Part shown: in pieces, positions 34,541 to 43,376 of the stretch | How positions within the stretch are numbered: position 1 is the stretch's first letter | Layout of the letters: each line of letters opens with the position of its first letter | Assembly (NCBI GenBank): GCA_030285985.1 | Contig: CP127384.1 | Span: forward strand, 744,001 to 808,000 | Direction: 5' to 3' | DNA from: Aquidulcibacter paucihalophilus | GTDB taxonomy: Bacteria; Pseudomonadota; Alphaproteobacteria; Caulobacterales; Caulobacteraceae | Length of the DNA: 64,000 bases | Made by a program: the position numbers and the translations under genes | The notes under the pieces: model-generated | Database searches by the model: none | Seen by the model: the letters and a program-made list of their open reading frames with translations, nothing else | Told to the model about the DNA's origin: nothing

Positions 34541-36103
34541 ATGCGTTCAGACCGCATGACAAAACCCTCCAAGCCCGCCGTCCTCTCCATCCGCAACGCC
34601 AGACTGGCGGATGTAAACGCCATCTCCGCCCTTGTGGCCAAGGTCTACAAGGACATGCCGGCCTATACGCCGGGCATGTTGCGCGGCCAGATCGCCGCCT
34701 TCCCGGACGGCCAGTTCGTGGTCGAATATGCCGACGAAATCGTCGGCTACGCCGCCGGCTTCCGCATCGACGAGAAGACGGCCATGGCACCGCATACCTG
34801 GACCCAGATCACCGGCGGCGGCTATGCCGCGCGGCACGATCCGGTCGGGGACTGGTTCTACGGCATGGAGGTGTGCGTCGATCCGGACCGGCGGCGCCTG
34901 AGGATCGGTCAGCGGCTGTATGACGCGCGGCGCGATCTGTGCGAGGCCGAGAACCTGCGCGGCATCGTCTTCGGCGGGCGGATGCCGGGGCTGGCGCGAC
35001 GCAAGGCGGCCTATCCGGACGCCCGCGAGTATCTGGACGCGGTGACGGCGCGCAAGCTGAACGATCCGGTGATCGGCTTCCACATGCGCGGCGGGTTCGA
35101 GCCGATCGGGGTGCTGGAGAACTATTTGACCTCGGACACGGCCTCGATGGGCCATGCGGCGCATATGGTCTGGCGCAATCCCTATCATGCCGAGACGCAC
35201 GGCCGGGGGGCGGCCTTCGCGGTCAAGGAGACGGTGCGGGTGGCGACCGTGCAGCTGCAGGCCCGCAAGGTCGCCAGCTTCGAGGAGTTCATCTCCAACA
35301 TCGAATATTTCGTCGATGTGACCTCGGACTATCGCTCGGACTTCGTGGTGTTTCCGGAGCTGTTCACCCTGCAGCTGCTGTCGCTCGAGAAGAAGAAGCT
35401 GACACCGGTCGAGTCGATCGAGGCTCTGACCCGCTACACGCCGCGCTTCGTCGAGGCGATGCGCAAGATGGCGGTCGAGTACAACATCAACATCATCGGC
35501 GGCTCCCACCCGACCCAGACCGGGGACGGGGACATCCAGAATGTCGCCTATGTCTTCCTGCGCGACGGCTCGGTGCATGAGCAGGAGAAGATCCACCCGA
35601 CGCCGAACGAACGGCACTGGTGGAACATCAAGGGCGGCGACCGGGTGAACGCCATTCCCACCGACTGTGGGCCGATCGGGGTGCTGATCTGCTACGACTC
35701 CGAGTTCCCTGAACTGGCGCGGCGGCTGGTCGACGAAGGGGCGCGGCTGCTGTTCGTGCCGTTCTGCACCGACAACCGGCAGGGCTATCTGCGGGTACGC
35801 TACTGCTCGCAGGCGCGGGCCATCGAGAACCAGTGCTACGTCATCCTGTCGGGCAATGTCGGCAATCTGCCGAACGTCGAGAACATGGACATCCAGTACG
35901 CCCAGTCCTGCATCCTGACGCCCTGCGACTTCCCGTTCGCACGGGACGGGGTGGCGGCCGAGGCGTCCGAGAATGTGGAGACGGTGACGGTGGCCGACCT
36001 CGACCTGTCGGACCTGGCCTGGGCCAAGTCGCAGGGCACGGTGCGGAACCTCCGCGACCGGCGGTTCGATCTGTACAAGACGGTGTGGGCCGACGGGGGC
36101 TGA
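34541..36103 (+). CDS. GNAT acetyltransferase-carbon-nitrogen hydrolase fusion
   Basis: The 520-residue protein joins two domains. The N-terminal GNAT domain (about 15-200) has CVDPDRRRLRIGQRLYDARR, the acetyl-CoA-binding loop. The C-terminal nitrilase-superfamily domain (about 225-515) has the catalytic triad Glu in FVVFPELFTLQ, Lys in EQEKIHPTPNE and Cys in GVLICYDSEFPE. Such fusions are known in proteobacteria, but the substrates are not established. An ATG at 34556 (MTKPSKPAVL) is an equally good start. It is monocistronic with AT-rich sequence downstream. Confidence 0.88.
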   Translation: MRSDRMTKPSKPAVLSIRNARLADVNAISALVAKVYKDMPAYTPGMLRGQIAAFPDGQFVVEYADEIVGYAAGFRIDEKTAMAPHTWTQITGGGYAARHDPVGDWFYGMEVCVDPDRRRLRIGQRLYDARRDLCEAENLRGIVFGGRMPGLARRKAAYPDAREYLDAVTARKLNDPVIGFHMRGGFEPIGVLENYLTSDTASMGHAAHMVWRNPYHAETHGRGAAFAVKETVRVATVQLQARKVASFEEFISNIEYFVDVTSDYRSDFVVFPELFTLQLLSLEKKKLTPVESIEALTRYTPRFVEAMRKMAVEYNINIIGGSHPTQTGDGDIQNVAYVFLRDGSVHEQEKIHPTPNERHWWNIKGGDRVNAIPTDCGPIGVLICYDSEFPELARRLVDEGARLLFVPFCTDNRQGYLRVRYCSQARAIENQCYVILSGNVGNLPNVENMDIQYAQSCILTPCDFPFARDGVAAEASENVETVTVADLDLSDLAWAKSQGTVRNLRDRRFDLYKTVWADGG

Positions 36104-36733
36104 GGCTTCAGGGGCCCAGGTTCTGGCCGGGCGCGGCCCGGTCCACCATCGGGGTCAAGGTCACCAATCAGTGCCCGTTTTCCTGCGAACGGGGACTTTG
36201 GGGGCATCTCCCTGGCTCGCGGGTCGAACTGGACGAGGACGCAATCGGCCCGATGTCGCGAAGGCGGGCGTGAAATCGTCAAGATGCGTTCGCCGCGTCA
36301 GAAAGAAGTCCTGCCGCAGATGTCGGCGGGATTCGCAGCAAGCAGATATCTCCCGGTCCAGGTCTCAGCGAGAAGACCGTCGGGATGCGCCGTGCGCAGG
36401 CTCTCGAGAAGATTGGCACGCACAAAGTTGCAGGCGCGAATTGTATGGCCGTTGAGGCCGAAATCCAGAACTCGGCTGCGAAACCACGCCCCCGCCCTAC
36501 GGCCTAAAGGTCGTATGGTGTGCCATTCCGCAACCTCCTAACGGTAATACCTGAAATGGGGGTCCTGCTGTTTCGTTCCCGGTTTCAGACTGAATGAACA
36601 AGTGCCTGCTCGCAGGGCGGCAAGCTCCATACGGTTCTGGAGCAAGTAAGCGTTGAGCAATTGTTATATCAGCGATCTTTAACCGTACTATAAAAAAACA
36701 AAACAAGTAACGGTATCAACCGAGGAAACGTAA
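36104..36733. other. 630-bp gene-free region ahead of rhodopsin, AT-rich at its 3' end
   Basis: No convincing gene is present. The final 100 bp are strikingly AT-rich for this genome and include an A-run near 36700 and TTGAGC at 36654, which may belong to the rhodopsin promoter. On the minus strand an AGGAGG near 36540 precedes a nine-codon frame (MAHHTTFRP), probably chance. The composition break suggests that the rhodopsin segment was acquired horizontally. Confidence 0.6.
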
Positions 36734-37534
36734 ATGGAATCTATGACTTTAGGCCAGTACGAACTGGTGTATAATGCGTTCTCGTTCAGTATTGCCACGA
36801 TGGCCGCGGCCACGCTTTTCTTCTGGCTCAGCCGTGACACTGTAGCGCCCCAGTACAGGGCAGCGCTGGTGATTTCGGGCCTCGTGACTTTCATCGCGGC
36901 CTACCACTACTGGAGAATTTTCGGCAGCTGGTCCGCAGCCTTTGTGGTCGATGCGGGTGCCGGAACGGTCGCGGCGTCCGGTCAGAAGTTCAACGATGCC
37001 TATCGCTACGTTGACTGGCTTCTGACTGTGCCCCTGCTGCTCGTCGAACTGATCCTGGTCATGGGTCTGTCGCGGGCTGCGACGATCTCGAAGGGCGTTC
37101 GACTGGGCGTGCTCGCAGCGCTCATGGTCGCCCTGGGCTATCCGGGCGAGATCGCCACCGACATGAGCACCCGTCTGTTGTGGGGTGCCCTCTCGATGGT
37201 TCCGTTCCTCTTCATCCTGTTCGAACTGTTCGTCGGGCTGCGGGGATCGATCAAGAGCCAGCCCGAGGAAGCGCGCGGCCTCGTCAATCTGGCGATCATC
37301 GTGACGGTTCTGTCCTGGAGCTTCTACCCGGTCGTGTACTTTGCCCCGCTTCTGTTGGGTTCCGGGAATGCGAACATCGCCACGATGAGCGGAGATGCGG
37401 CCATGATCGTTCAGGTCGGCTACACGATCGCCGACATTGTCGCGAAAGCCGCCTTCGGTGTGCTCATCTTCATGATCGCATCAGCCAAGAGCCAGGAATG
37501 GCGCAACAAGAACGCCGCAGTAAGCCAGGCGTAA
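36734..37534 (+). CDS. Light-driven proton pump rhodopsin (proteorhodopsin/xanthorhodopsin type)
   Basis: This 266-residue seven-helix protein has the helix-C pump signature RYVDWLLTVPLLLVE: proton acceptor D94, T98 and donor E105 (a DTE pump). Retinal attaches to K238 in ADIVAKAAFGVLI. H58 (AAYHYWRIF) matches the conserved partner of the acceptor. L102 at the proteorhodopsin tuning site predicts green absorption. G151 in RLLWGALSMVP lies where xanthorhodopsin has the glycine that admits a carotenoid antenna. GAGGAAACGTAA precedes the ATG. No retinal or carotenoid genes are in the window, so chromophore supply must come from elsewhere. Confidence 0.95.
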   Translation: MESMTLGQYELVYNAFSFSIATMAAATLFFWLSRDTVAPQYRAALVISGLVTFIAAYHYWRIFGSWSAAFVVDAGAGTVAASGQKFNDAYRYVDWLLTVPLLLVELILVMGLSRAATISKGVRLGVLAALMVALGYPGEIATDMSTRLLWGALSMVPFLFILFELFVGLRGSIKSQPEEARGLVNLAIIVTVLSWSFYPVVYFAPLLLGSGNANIATMSGDAAMIVQVGYTIADIVAKAAFGVLIFMIASAKSQEWRNKNAAVSQA

Positions 37535-37562
37535 ACCGGCTTGTATCTGCCGGGAAACTTGG

Positions 37563-37593
37563 AACGGGTTGCCTGTGGCCACCCGTTTTCTTT
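37563..37593 (+). terminator. Terminator after rhodopsin
   Basis: AACGGGT at 37563-37569 pairs with ACCCGTT at 37581-37587, with an inner GCC/GGC pair. TTCTTT follows. It lies 29 bp past the rhodopsin stop and may be leaky toward the downstream receptor. Confidence 0.75.
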
Positions 37594-37654
37594 ATCGCCA
37601 GCGCGGTTGAGTCCTTGCGTCCCGACTCCTGCCTGACTGAACGGAAACAGTGAC

Positions 37655-39895
37655 ATGATCCTTGCACTCCTTCTTCAAGCGCCCGTGGTCGAAGCGAAAC
37701 AGATTGATCCTGCCGGGCAGGTTCAGATGCTGGACGAAGTGATCGTCACTGCACGCCGGACGGAAACGCCGGTGGAAGACGTGCCCGGGAGCGTTGAGGC
37801 TCTGGACGCGGCGGCTGTAAGCCAGGCGGGACTTTTCCGGGCGTCCGATCTCGCGGGACTGTCCGCCAGTCTTACCGAGCGTTCCATCTTCGGATCCTCG
37901 GCCCCCCAGTTCTTCATCCGCGGCATCGGCTCGAACGATGTGAACCCGAGCGCGAATCCCGGGGTCGCGGTCTATCTCGACCAGGGGTTCATCGCGTCGC
38001 CCCTGGCCCAGAACGTCGCCCTGTTCGACCTCTCCGGGGCCGAGATCCTGAAGGGGCCGCAGGGCACCCTGTTTGGGCGAAACGCCACCGGCGGGGCCCT
38101 GATTTTCAAAACCAGGCCGCCCGGCACCATGCCCGGCCTCGACCTCAGCGCCGGCGTCGGTTCGTTCGGGCTCCAGACCTTTGACGTCGCGGCGGACACC
38201 GGCCGGCTGGGACCGATCCTCGCGCGCGTCGCCGCCACCTATCGCAAGTCGGACGGCTACACTGACAACACCCTCACCGGCGGCGAAGAGAACGGTATCG
38301 AGACCTTCGCCATACGGCTGCGCGCGGACACGGATACGGCGGGGCCGTGGAGCGCCGGCCTCATCCTCGACTATGCCAATGATCGTTCGGCCATGACGGC
38401 CCATGAGGGCCTCGGCCTGTTTGCCCCGGAGGGCTTTGCCACCCCGCCACCGGCCGGGCCGGTGTTCATCCCCTGCGCTCCGCAACGGGTCCTCGCGGGC
38501 GAGTGTCTCAACCTTCTGGGTTACCGCTATTCCGCTGATCCCTTCTCGGAAGGCTTTGACCGCGACAGCCGCGAACATCTGGATACGGGCGGGGCGGTGC
38601 TGACCCTGCGCCGCGAGGGCCCTGTCGAAGCGACCTCGATCACCTCCTGGCGGTTCGCGGACCGGGATGTCCGTGAAGACACCGACGCAAGCCCGCTGGA
38701 TCTGGTGGCCCTCGATTTCGACAACTCCAGCCGGGTCTTCACCCAGGAGTTTCTGTTCGGCGGACGGCAGGGCCGGTTTGACTGGCGTGCCGGTGCGTTT
38801 GGACTGGATGAGACCCTCCGCACGACCAACCGGTTCTCGACCCTCGGCACCCTGCGCGCAGCCGGGGTCGGCTTTATCGACGATCCGTTCCTGTTTGCGT
38901 TCGGGCCGTTCCGACTGGCCCAGACCTACACCCTCGACACCCGGTCCGTTGCCCTGTTCGCGGAAACGGACTTCAGCGCCACCGACCGCCTTTTCCTCAC
39001 CGCCGGTGCCCGTGTGACCCGGGAACGCACGTCTTTCGAAACCGAGACCCGCTTTGAGGAGGTCACAGCCAATCCGGTCCTCTCGCCGGAGCGGAGCGGC
39101 GAGCAGACGGATGACGCCATTTCGTGGCGTCTGGCCGCCCGCTATGAGCTGGCACCGCACCGGGTCGCCTATGTCAGTGTCAATCGCGGCTTCAAGTCCG
39201 GGAGCTTCAACGGCGGGGCGCTCTTCCCGACCGACACCATCGGCCCTGTGGCACCCGAGTTTGTGACCGCCTGGGAGGCGGGTTCCACATGGCGGTTCAC
39301 GGACGGGCTCGCGGTCAATGCCGCCGCCTTCTTGTACGATTATTCGGACCTGCAGGACTTCACCCTGCGCGCCACCCCGCCCCCGGCCCGCCAGGTGCTG
39401 GACAGCGCGGACGCCGAGATGAAGGGCGTTGATGTCACGCTTCGGGCGGCCCTGCCCTGGAATCTCAATCTGCGGCTGAGCACGTCCTGGCTTGATGCGA
39501 CCTTCACCGACTTTGTCGACGCCAACGGGGTCGACCGGTCTGGCAATCGACTGACCGCATCACCGGAGTTTTCGGCGGTTGCCGCCCTGTCTTGGCAGGG
39601 CTCCCTGGGCGGGGACTGGACCGTCGGGGCTGACCTCGGTGCCAACTATCGGAGTGCCATATTCTTCGACAACACCAACGACCCCCTGTTGCAGTCGAAC
39701 GCACGCACACTGGTGGATGCGGCCATCACCGTCGGTCATACCCGATCCGGCGTGTCCGCGACCTTCGCCGTGCGCAACCTCACTGACGAGGTCGTGGTTT
39801 CCGATGCGCTCCCCATCACCAACTACGGGTTCATCCAGCGTACGTTTGCGCCCCCGCGCGCCTTCTTCTTCACAGTGAGATCGGCCTTCCAGTAA
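37655..39895 (+). CDS. TonB-dependent receptor adjacent to rhodopsin
   Basis: The 746-residue receptor has a TonB box MLDEVIVTARRTETPVEDVP near residues 25-44, a plug ending around LKGPQGTLFGRNATGGA and a barrel ending in FFFTVRSAFQ. The signal sequence (MILALLLQAPVVEA) is very short and lacks positive charges, so the true start or signal may be atypical. It lies 120 bp downstream of the rhodopsin gene on the same strand, with a terminator between. Ligand is unknown; the plug and barrel resemble the siderophore/polyphenol-type receptors common in sphingomonads and Caulobacter, not the sugar type at 1245. Confidence 0.88.
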   Translation: MILALLLQAPVVEAKQIDPAGQVQMLDEVIVTARRTETPVEDVPGSVEALDAAAVSQAGLFRASDLAGLSASLTERSIFGSSAPQFFIRGIGSNDVNPSANPGVAVYLDQGFIASPLAQNVALFDLSGAEILKGPQGTLFGRNATGGALIFKTRPPGTMPGLDLSAGVGSFGLQTFDVAADTGRLGPILARVAATYRKSDGYTDNTLTGGEENGIETFAIRLRADTDTAGPWSAGLILDYANDRSAMTAHEGLGLFAPEGFATPPPAGPVFIPCAPQRVLAGECLNLLGYRYSADPFSEGFDRDSREHLDTGGAVLTLRREGPVEATSITSWRFADRDVREDTDASPLDLVALDFDNSSRVFTQEFLFGGRQGRFDWRAGAFGLDETLRTTNRFSTLGTLRAAGVGFIDDPFLFAFGPFRLAQTYTLDTRSVALFAETDFSATDRLFLTAGARVTRERTSFETETRFEEVTANPVLSPERSGEQTDDAISWRLAARYELAPHRVAYVSVNRGFKSGSFNGGALFPTDTIGPVAPEFVTAWEAGSTWRFTDGLAVNAAAFLYDYSDLQDFTLRATPPPARQVLDSADAEMKGVDVTLRAALPWNLNLRLSTSWLDATFTDFVDANGVDRSGNRLTASPEFSAVAALSWQGSLGGDWTVGADLGANYRSAIFFDNTNDPLLQSNARTLVDAAITVGHTRSGVSATFAVRNLTDEVVVSDALPITNYGFIQRTFAPPRAFFFTVRSAFQ

Positions 39896-39914
39896 CGGCT
39901 TGCGAGCGACATGG

Positions 39915-41789
39915 TCAGGCCGTCCTGGCCGCGACCATGGGCTCCATGACCTGGGCTGCGACCGACAGGCCGGTGCCGATCAGAAGGGCCGCCGTCGCCG
40001 CGATCAGCAGGGGGCGGGACAGGCCCTGTCCGGGGCTCAGCGGCCGGACCAGCATCAGCACCAGCAGGCCGAGCAGGACCAGCACGCCGGGCAGGTCCAT
40101 GCCGATGCCGAGGAAGACGGTGTGGGCCTGACCCATGATCCAGGCGCTCCCGAGCACGGCGGCGACGGCGGCCGGGGCCAGCGACCGGGGGCGGGTCAGG
40201 CCGGGGTCGAGGACGGCGGCCAGGGCGGCGGCGAACGCGGCCAGCAGGCCTGTCCAGACGAACAGGAAGGCGGCTTCGGGCGCGAGGGCCTGCGCCGCCG
40301 TGGCGAGGATCAGGATCAGGCCGATCAGGCCCGTCCAGCCGCCCCAGGTCGAGCGGGCGGCGAGGCCGGGGAACAGCGACAGGCCGACGGCGAGGACGGC
40401 GGCCCCGATCACGACCGGGTTTATCCCGCCGAGGACCAGGGCGGCCACGGCGGCGACGGCGATGGTGCCCGCGACGATGCGGCGGTCCAGACGCGTCCTT
40501 CCGCCGAACAGGGCCAATGCCACGGCCAGCACGGTCAGGGCCGCGCCGGCCTCCATCCACGGCAGGCGGGCCAGCAGGGTATAGTAGGCGTCGGCGCTCT
40601 CGGCCCGGCCCGACAGTGGCCCGGCCAGCAGGCGCACCAGCTGCGTCAGGACCAGCCCCGTCGACAGGAACCAGAGGCCGTCGACCGCGCCGCGTCCGGC
40701 GTCGGCGAAGGTCAGGCCGGCCTGCGATCGTGCACGCCAGACGGCGACGCCGAAGCCGAGGCAGGCCAGCCCCAGCAGGCCCCAGCCGATGACCGGCGCA
40801 TGGCCGACGATGACGCGGCCGAACAGGTCAGCATAGACGATGTTTTCCGTTGCGGCGGGCAGGGCGGGTGCGCGCAGCAGGGCGTCGGCCGTCTCCAGCG
40901 CCTGCGCGCCGATATGCTGGACGCTGCCCTGGTCGAGTGCGTCGGGGGTCGAGACGGGGGCGTGATACTGTTCAGGGCGGCCGATGAAGGCGAGATTGAC
41001 CCCCTGGACGCCGCGGTCCTTGGGAATGGTGAAGTCGGTGCCGTTGGGCATGGCCTCATAGACGAACACTGCCAGCGAATTGGACGAGACGCCGCCGGTC
41101 GCCCGGGTCCCCGCGCGGGCGAACAGGCCGATCGTTTCCGCATTTCCGCGCCCGGTCTCGAACATCATGGCCCGGCCGCCGCCGCCGCGCGCCTCGAGAT
41201 TGACCACGGCCCCGATGCGGTCGCGCAGGGGATGGCCGCCCCAGAAGGCGCGCGCACCGTCGAGGTTCAGCTCCTCGCCGTCGGTCAGGATGACAACCAG
41301 GGTGCGGTCGGCGGAGCCGCGGGCACGGATGGCGCGGACGGCCTCAAGAATGGCGGCCACACCGGTGCTGTCGTCGGCCGCGCCAGCGGAGTCCGGCACG
41401 GTGTCATAGTGCGCCATCAGGGCGACCGCCGGCAGGCGCGGGTCGCGCCCGGGCAGGACACCGATCAGATTGGTCAGCTCCACCCCGGCGGCCGAACCGC
41501 CTTCCCGCTCCAGCCGGCGCACCGCCGCGGGCGAGAGCGCCCCGGTCTGGGTCGAGGTCTGGAGGCCCAGCGCCGCCATCCGCTGCAACAGCAGGGCACC
41601 GACCCGCGCATGGTCGGCCGACCCGACCGGATGGGGCCGCTGCGCGATTGCACGGACATCGGCCATGGCGCGTTCGGCGGAGAATGTCGTGGCCGGGGCG
41701 CCGGTCCCGACGGGCGCCGGAACCTGCAAGGTCAGCACCGCAATCAGCAGCGCCGCCGCCAATGAGCCGACCAGCCAGAGCAACCGCAT
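39915..41789 (-). CDS. M28-family metallopeptidase with C-terminal membrane domain
   Basis: The 624-residue protein has an N-terminal membrane anchor, then an M28 aminopeptidase domain with zinc ligands in ALMAHYDTVPDSAGAADDST (His and Asp), the catalytic DGEELNLDGA, NLEARG and the late His in QYHAPVSTPD. The last 300 residues form about nine hydrophobic segments. This resembles the ERMP1-like arrangement of a periplasmic peptidase tethered to a multi-helix membrane domain. The substrate is unknown. It is convergent with the rhodopsin-linked receptor, 19 bp apart. Confidence 0.88.
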   Translation of the reverse strand: MRLLWLVGSLAAALLIAVLTLQVPAPVGTGAPATTFSAERAMADVRAIAQRPHPVGSADHARVGALLLQRMAALGLQTSTQTGALSPAAVRRLEREGGSAAGVELTNLIGVLPGRDPRLPAVALMAHYDTVPDSAGAADDSTGVAAILEAVRAIRARGSADRTLVVILTDGEELNLDGARAFWGGHPLRDRIGAVVNLEARGGGGRAMMFETGRGNAETIGLFARAGTRATGGVSSNSLAVFVYEAMPNGTDFTIPKDRGVQGVNLAFIGRPEQYHAPVSTPDALDQGSVQHIGAQALETADALLRAPALPAATENIVYADLFGRVIVGHAPVIGWGLLGLACLGFGVAVWRARSQAGLTFADAGRGAVDGLWFLSTGLVLTQLVRLLAGPLSGRAESADAYYTLLARLPWMEAGAALTVLAVALALFGGRTRLDRRIVAGTIAVAAVAALVLGGINPVVIGAAVLAVGLSLFPGLAARSTWGGWTGLIGLILILATAAQALAPEAAFLFVWTGLLAAFAAALAAVLDPGLTRPRSLAPAAVAAVLGSAWIMGQAHTVFLGIGMDLPGVLVLLGLLVLMLVRPLSPGQGLSRPLLIAATAALLIGTGLSVAAQVMEPMVAARTA

Positions 41790-41858
41790 GAGTCATCCTC
41801 CCCGATGAAAGGGCACGCTAGCGGGCCGGGGGGCGTTCGTCATCCTCCGGTGGATCGG

Positions 41859-43265
41859 TCAGGGTCGGGCACTGCTGCGGACCTCACCGGTGCCGGAGCC
41901 TGTCGACCCTGCCTGTGCGAGAAGCCGACCATCGCCGTATGCGCCGTCCAACCGGCCCGTTCGCGCCCATTCCAGCACAGCCTCGTAGTAGCCGGGTGCG
42001 TAGCCGAGCGATGTGCGGCTGCCGTCAGGTGCGGTTTCGAACCGGACGATGCCATGATCGGTGTCCGGAAACTCAAGCAGGGTGATGGGCCGCCCATGGG
42101 CGGACAGGTCGATCAGTCGCCGCCGCGTGGCGTCTGGCGGTGCCACCGTATCGTCTTCCGCCTGGATCCAGAGCATGGGCGTGTCCAGGACTGCCAGCAC
42201 TGTCAGGGGGTCATAGTCCCACGATGGCCCGTTTTCGAGCTGGGGGGCCATGGCCATGATTTGCTCGTTGGGAGCATTGAGCAGCAGGCCGGTGAACTCG
42301 CCCTTGATGTCCGCGAACCAGGGTTCAGCGCGGTATCGGGCGCGAACGGCCTCCAGACCCCCGAATCCGACGGTGCCATGCGAGGCGACGAAAGCGCCGG
42401 TGACGTCGGTAATCTCCCGCGCCTGCTCCAGAACCTCCGGGCCCCACCCCTTGGCCTCGAGTTCCTGAGCCACCTGGTCGCTGTCCTCGGACAGGACGCC
42501 ATAGGCCAGGCCGAAGCCGACGATGACGAAGTCGACGGGTGTCCGGGCGGCGGCGAGCGGTGCCACCCAGCCGCCCTGACTGGCACCGTGAAGGCCGACC
42601 CGGCTCGCCCGGACCCCGGCCAGCCGACGGGCTTCCACGACTGCCGCGGCGGCGTCCTCGGCGAGGATGTGGAAGTCCTGGGTGTAGTGGCCCTCCGATC
42701 CGCCTGAGCCCCGCTTGGCGTACACGAAGACGCCGACACCCGAGGCCGGTGCGAACCGCTGGAAGGCGTTGAAGTCGAGGGCGTTCGAACCTTCCGATCC
42801 GTGCACCTCGACCATGACGGGCACGGGGCCGTCGCCGCGTGGCAAGATCAGCCGCCCCTTTAGCCGGGTTCCGCCCTGACCGATGAAGCTCGTCTCCTGC
42901 ACATCCAGCATCAGGCGGGAGCCGGGCTGGCCCTCAAAGACGATCCGGCCCTCGCTGCAGGCCCCCAGTTGCGGTTGCGGGCCTTCGATCCGACCGGTCG
43001 ATCCCAGGGTGCTGACCCAGCGCCCTTCGGCGTCGGCCGTCATCCGGGCGGTCGATCCGTCGAGCCGGCGCCACCGCAGACCCTCATTCTCGAGCGGTGC
43101 GACATCCACCCAGCCGCCGTCGCCCAGACCATAGACGCCGACATGGCAGGTCACGGCCGGATCGGGCCGGTCATCGACGTCGGACCCCGGAAGCTGGGCC
43201 ACGGCGGGCAGGGCGAAGGCGTATGCGGCGATGGCCACGGAGGCGGCGAGCAAGGATTTCGACAC
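41859..43265 (-). CDS. Exported alpha/beta hydrolase
   Basis: The 468-residue protein (start GTG at 43265) has a signal peptide ending in ALPAVAQ. An N-terminal beta-rich region precedes a hydrolase domain with EVHGSEGS, the nucleophile elbow LHGASQGGWVAP, an acid in IQAEDDTVAPP and the histidine in FPDTDHGIV. It belongs with the prolyl oligopeptidase/dienelactone-hydrolase-like group and probably cleaves an ester or peptide in the periplasm. An ATG at 43307 would put twelve extra residues before the signal. It is divergent from the LytTR gene. Confidence 0.8.
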   Translation of the reverse strand: MSKSLLAASVAIAAYAFALPAVAQLPGSDVDDRPDPAVTCHVGVYGLGDGGWVDVAPLENEGLRWRRLDGSTARMTADAEGRWVSTLGSTGRIEGPQPQLGACSEGRIVFEGQPGSRLMLDVQETSFIGQGGTRLKGRLILPRGDGPVPVMVEVHGSEGSNALDFNAFQRFAPASGVGVFVYAKRGSGGSEGHYTQDFHILAEDAAAAVVEARRLAGVRASRVGLHGASQGGWVAPLAAARTPVDFVIVGFGLAYGVLSEDSDQVAQELEAKGWGPEVLEQAREITDVTGAFVASHGTVGFGGLEAVRARYRAEPWFADIKGEFTGLLLNAPNEQIMAMAPQLENGPSWDYDPLTVLAVLDTPMLWIQAEDDTVAPPDATRRRLIDLSAHGRPITLLEFPDTDHGIVRFETAPDGSRTSLGYAPGYYEAVLEWARTGRLDGAYGDGRLLAQAGSTGSGTGEVRSSARP

Positions 43266-43339
43266 AGGTTTTCCGATCCAGCAGGGTTTCGTTTCGCCGA
43301 ACGCCATTGCCGGTGGCGCGGCGGCTCGCTAGGCCCAAC

Positions 43340-43370
43340 TTCGCGAATGGTGCCAGGGTTTCGCGAACGG
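43340..43370. promoter_or_regulatory. Direct repeats TTCGCGAAYGG between divergent genes
   Basis: TTCGCGAATGG at 43340 and TTCGCGAACGG at 43360 repeat at a 20-bp period, each containing the palindrome TTCGCGAA. LytTR regulators usually bind paired direct repeats about two helix turns apart. The pair sits directly upstream of the LytTR gene, so it may be its own operator. Confidence 0.5.
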
Positions 43371-43376
43371 GACGAC

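Noticed and set aside
36497..36706. AGGAGG followed by a short frame on the minus strand before rhodopsin
   Set aside because: The frame from the ATG next to the ribosome-like site has only nine codons. It might be a leader peptide but has no supporting context.
39900..41765. 621-codon open frame on the plus strand
   Set aside because: It is antisense to the M28 peptidase gene and is Gly/Gln/Asp-rich without motifs.
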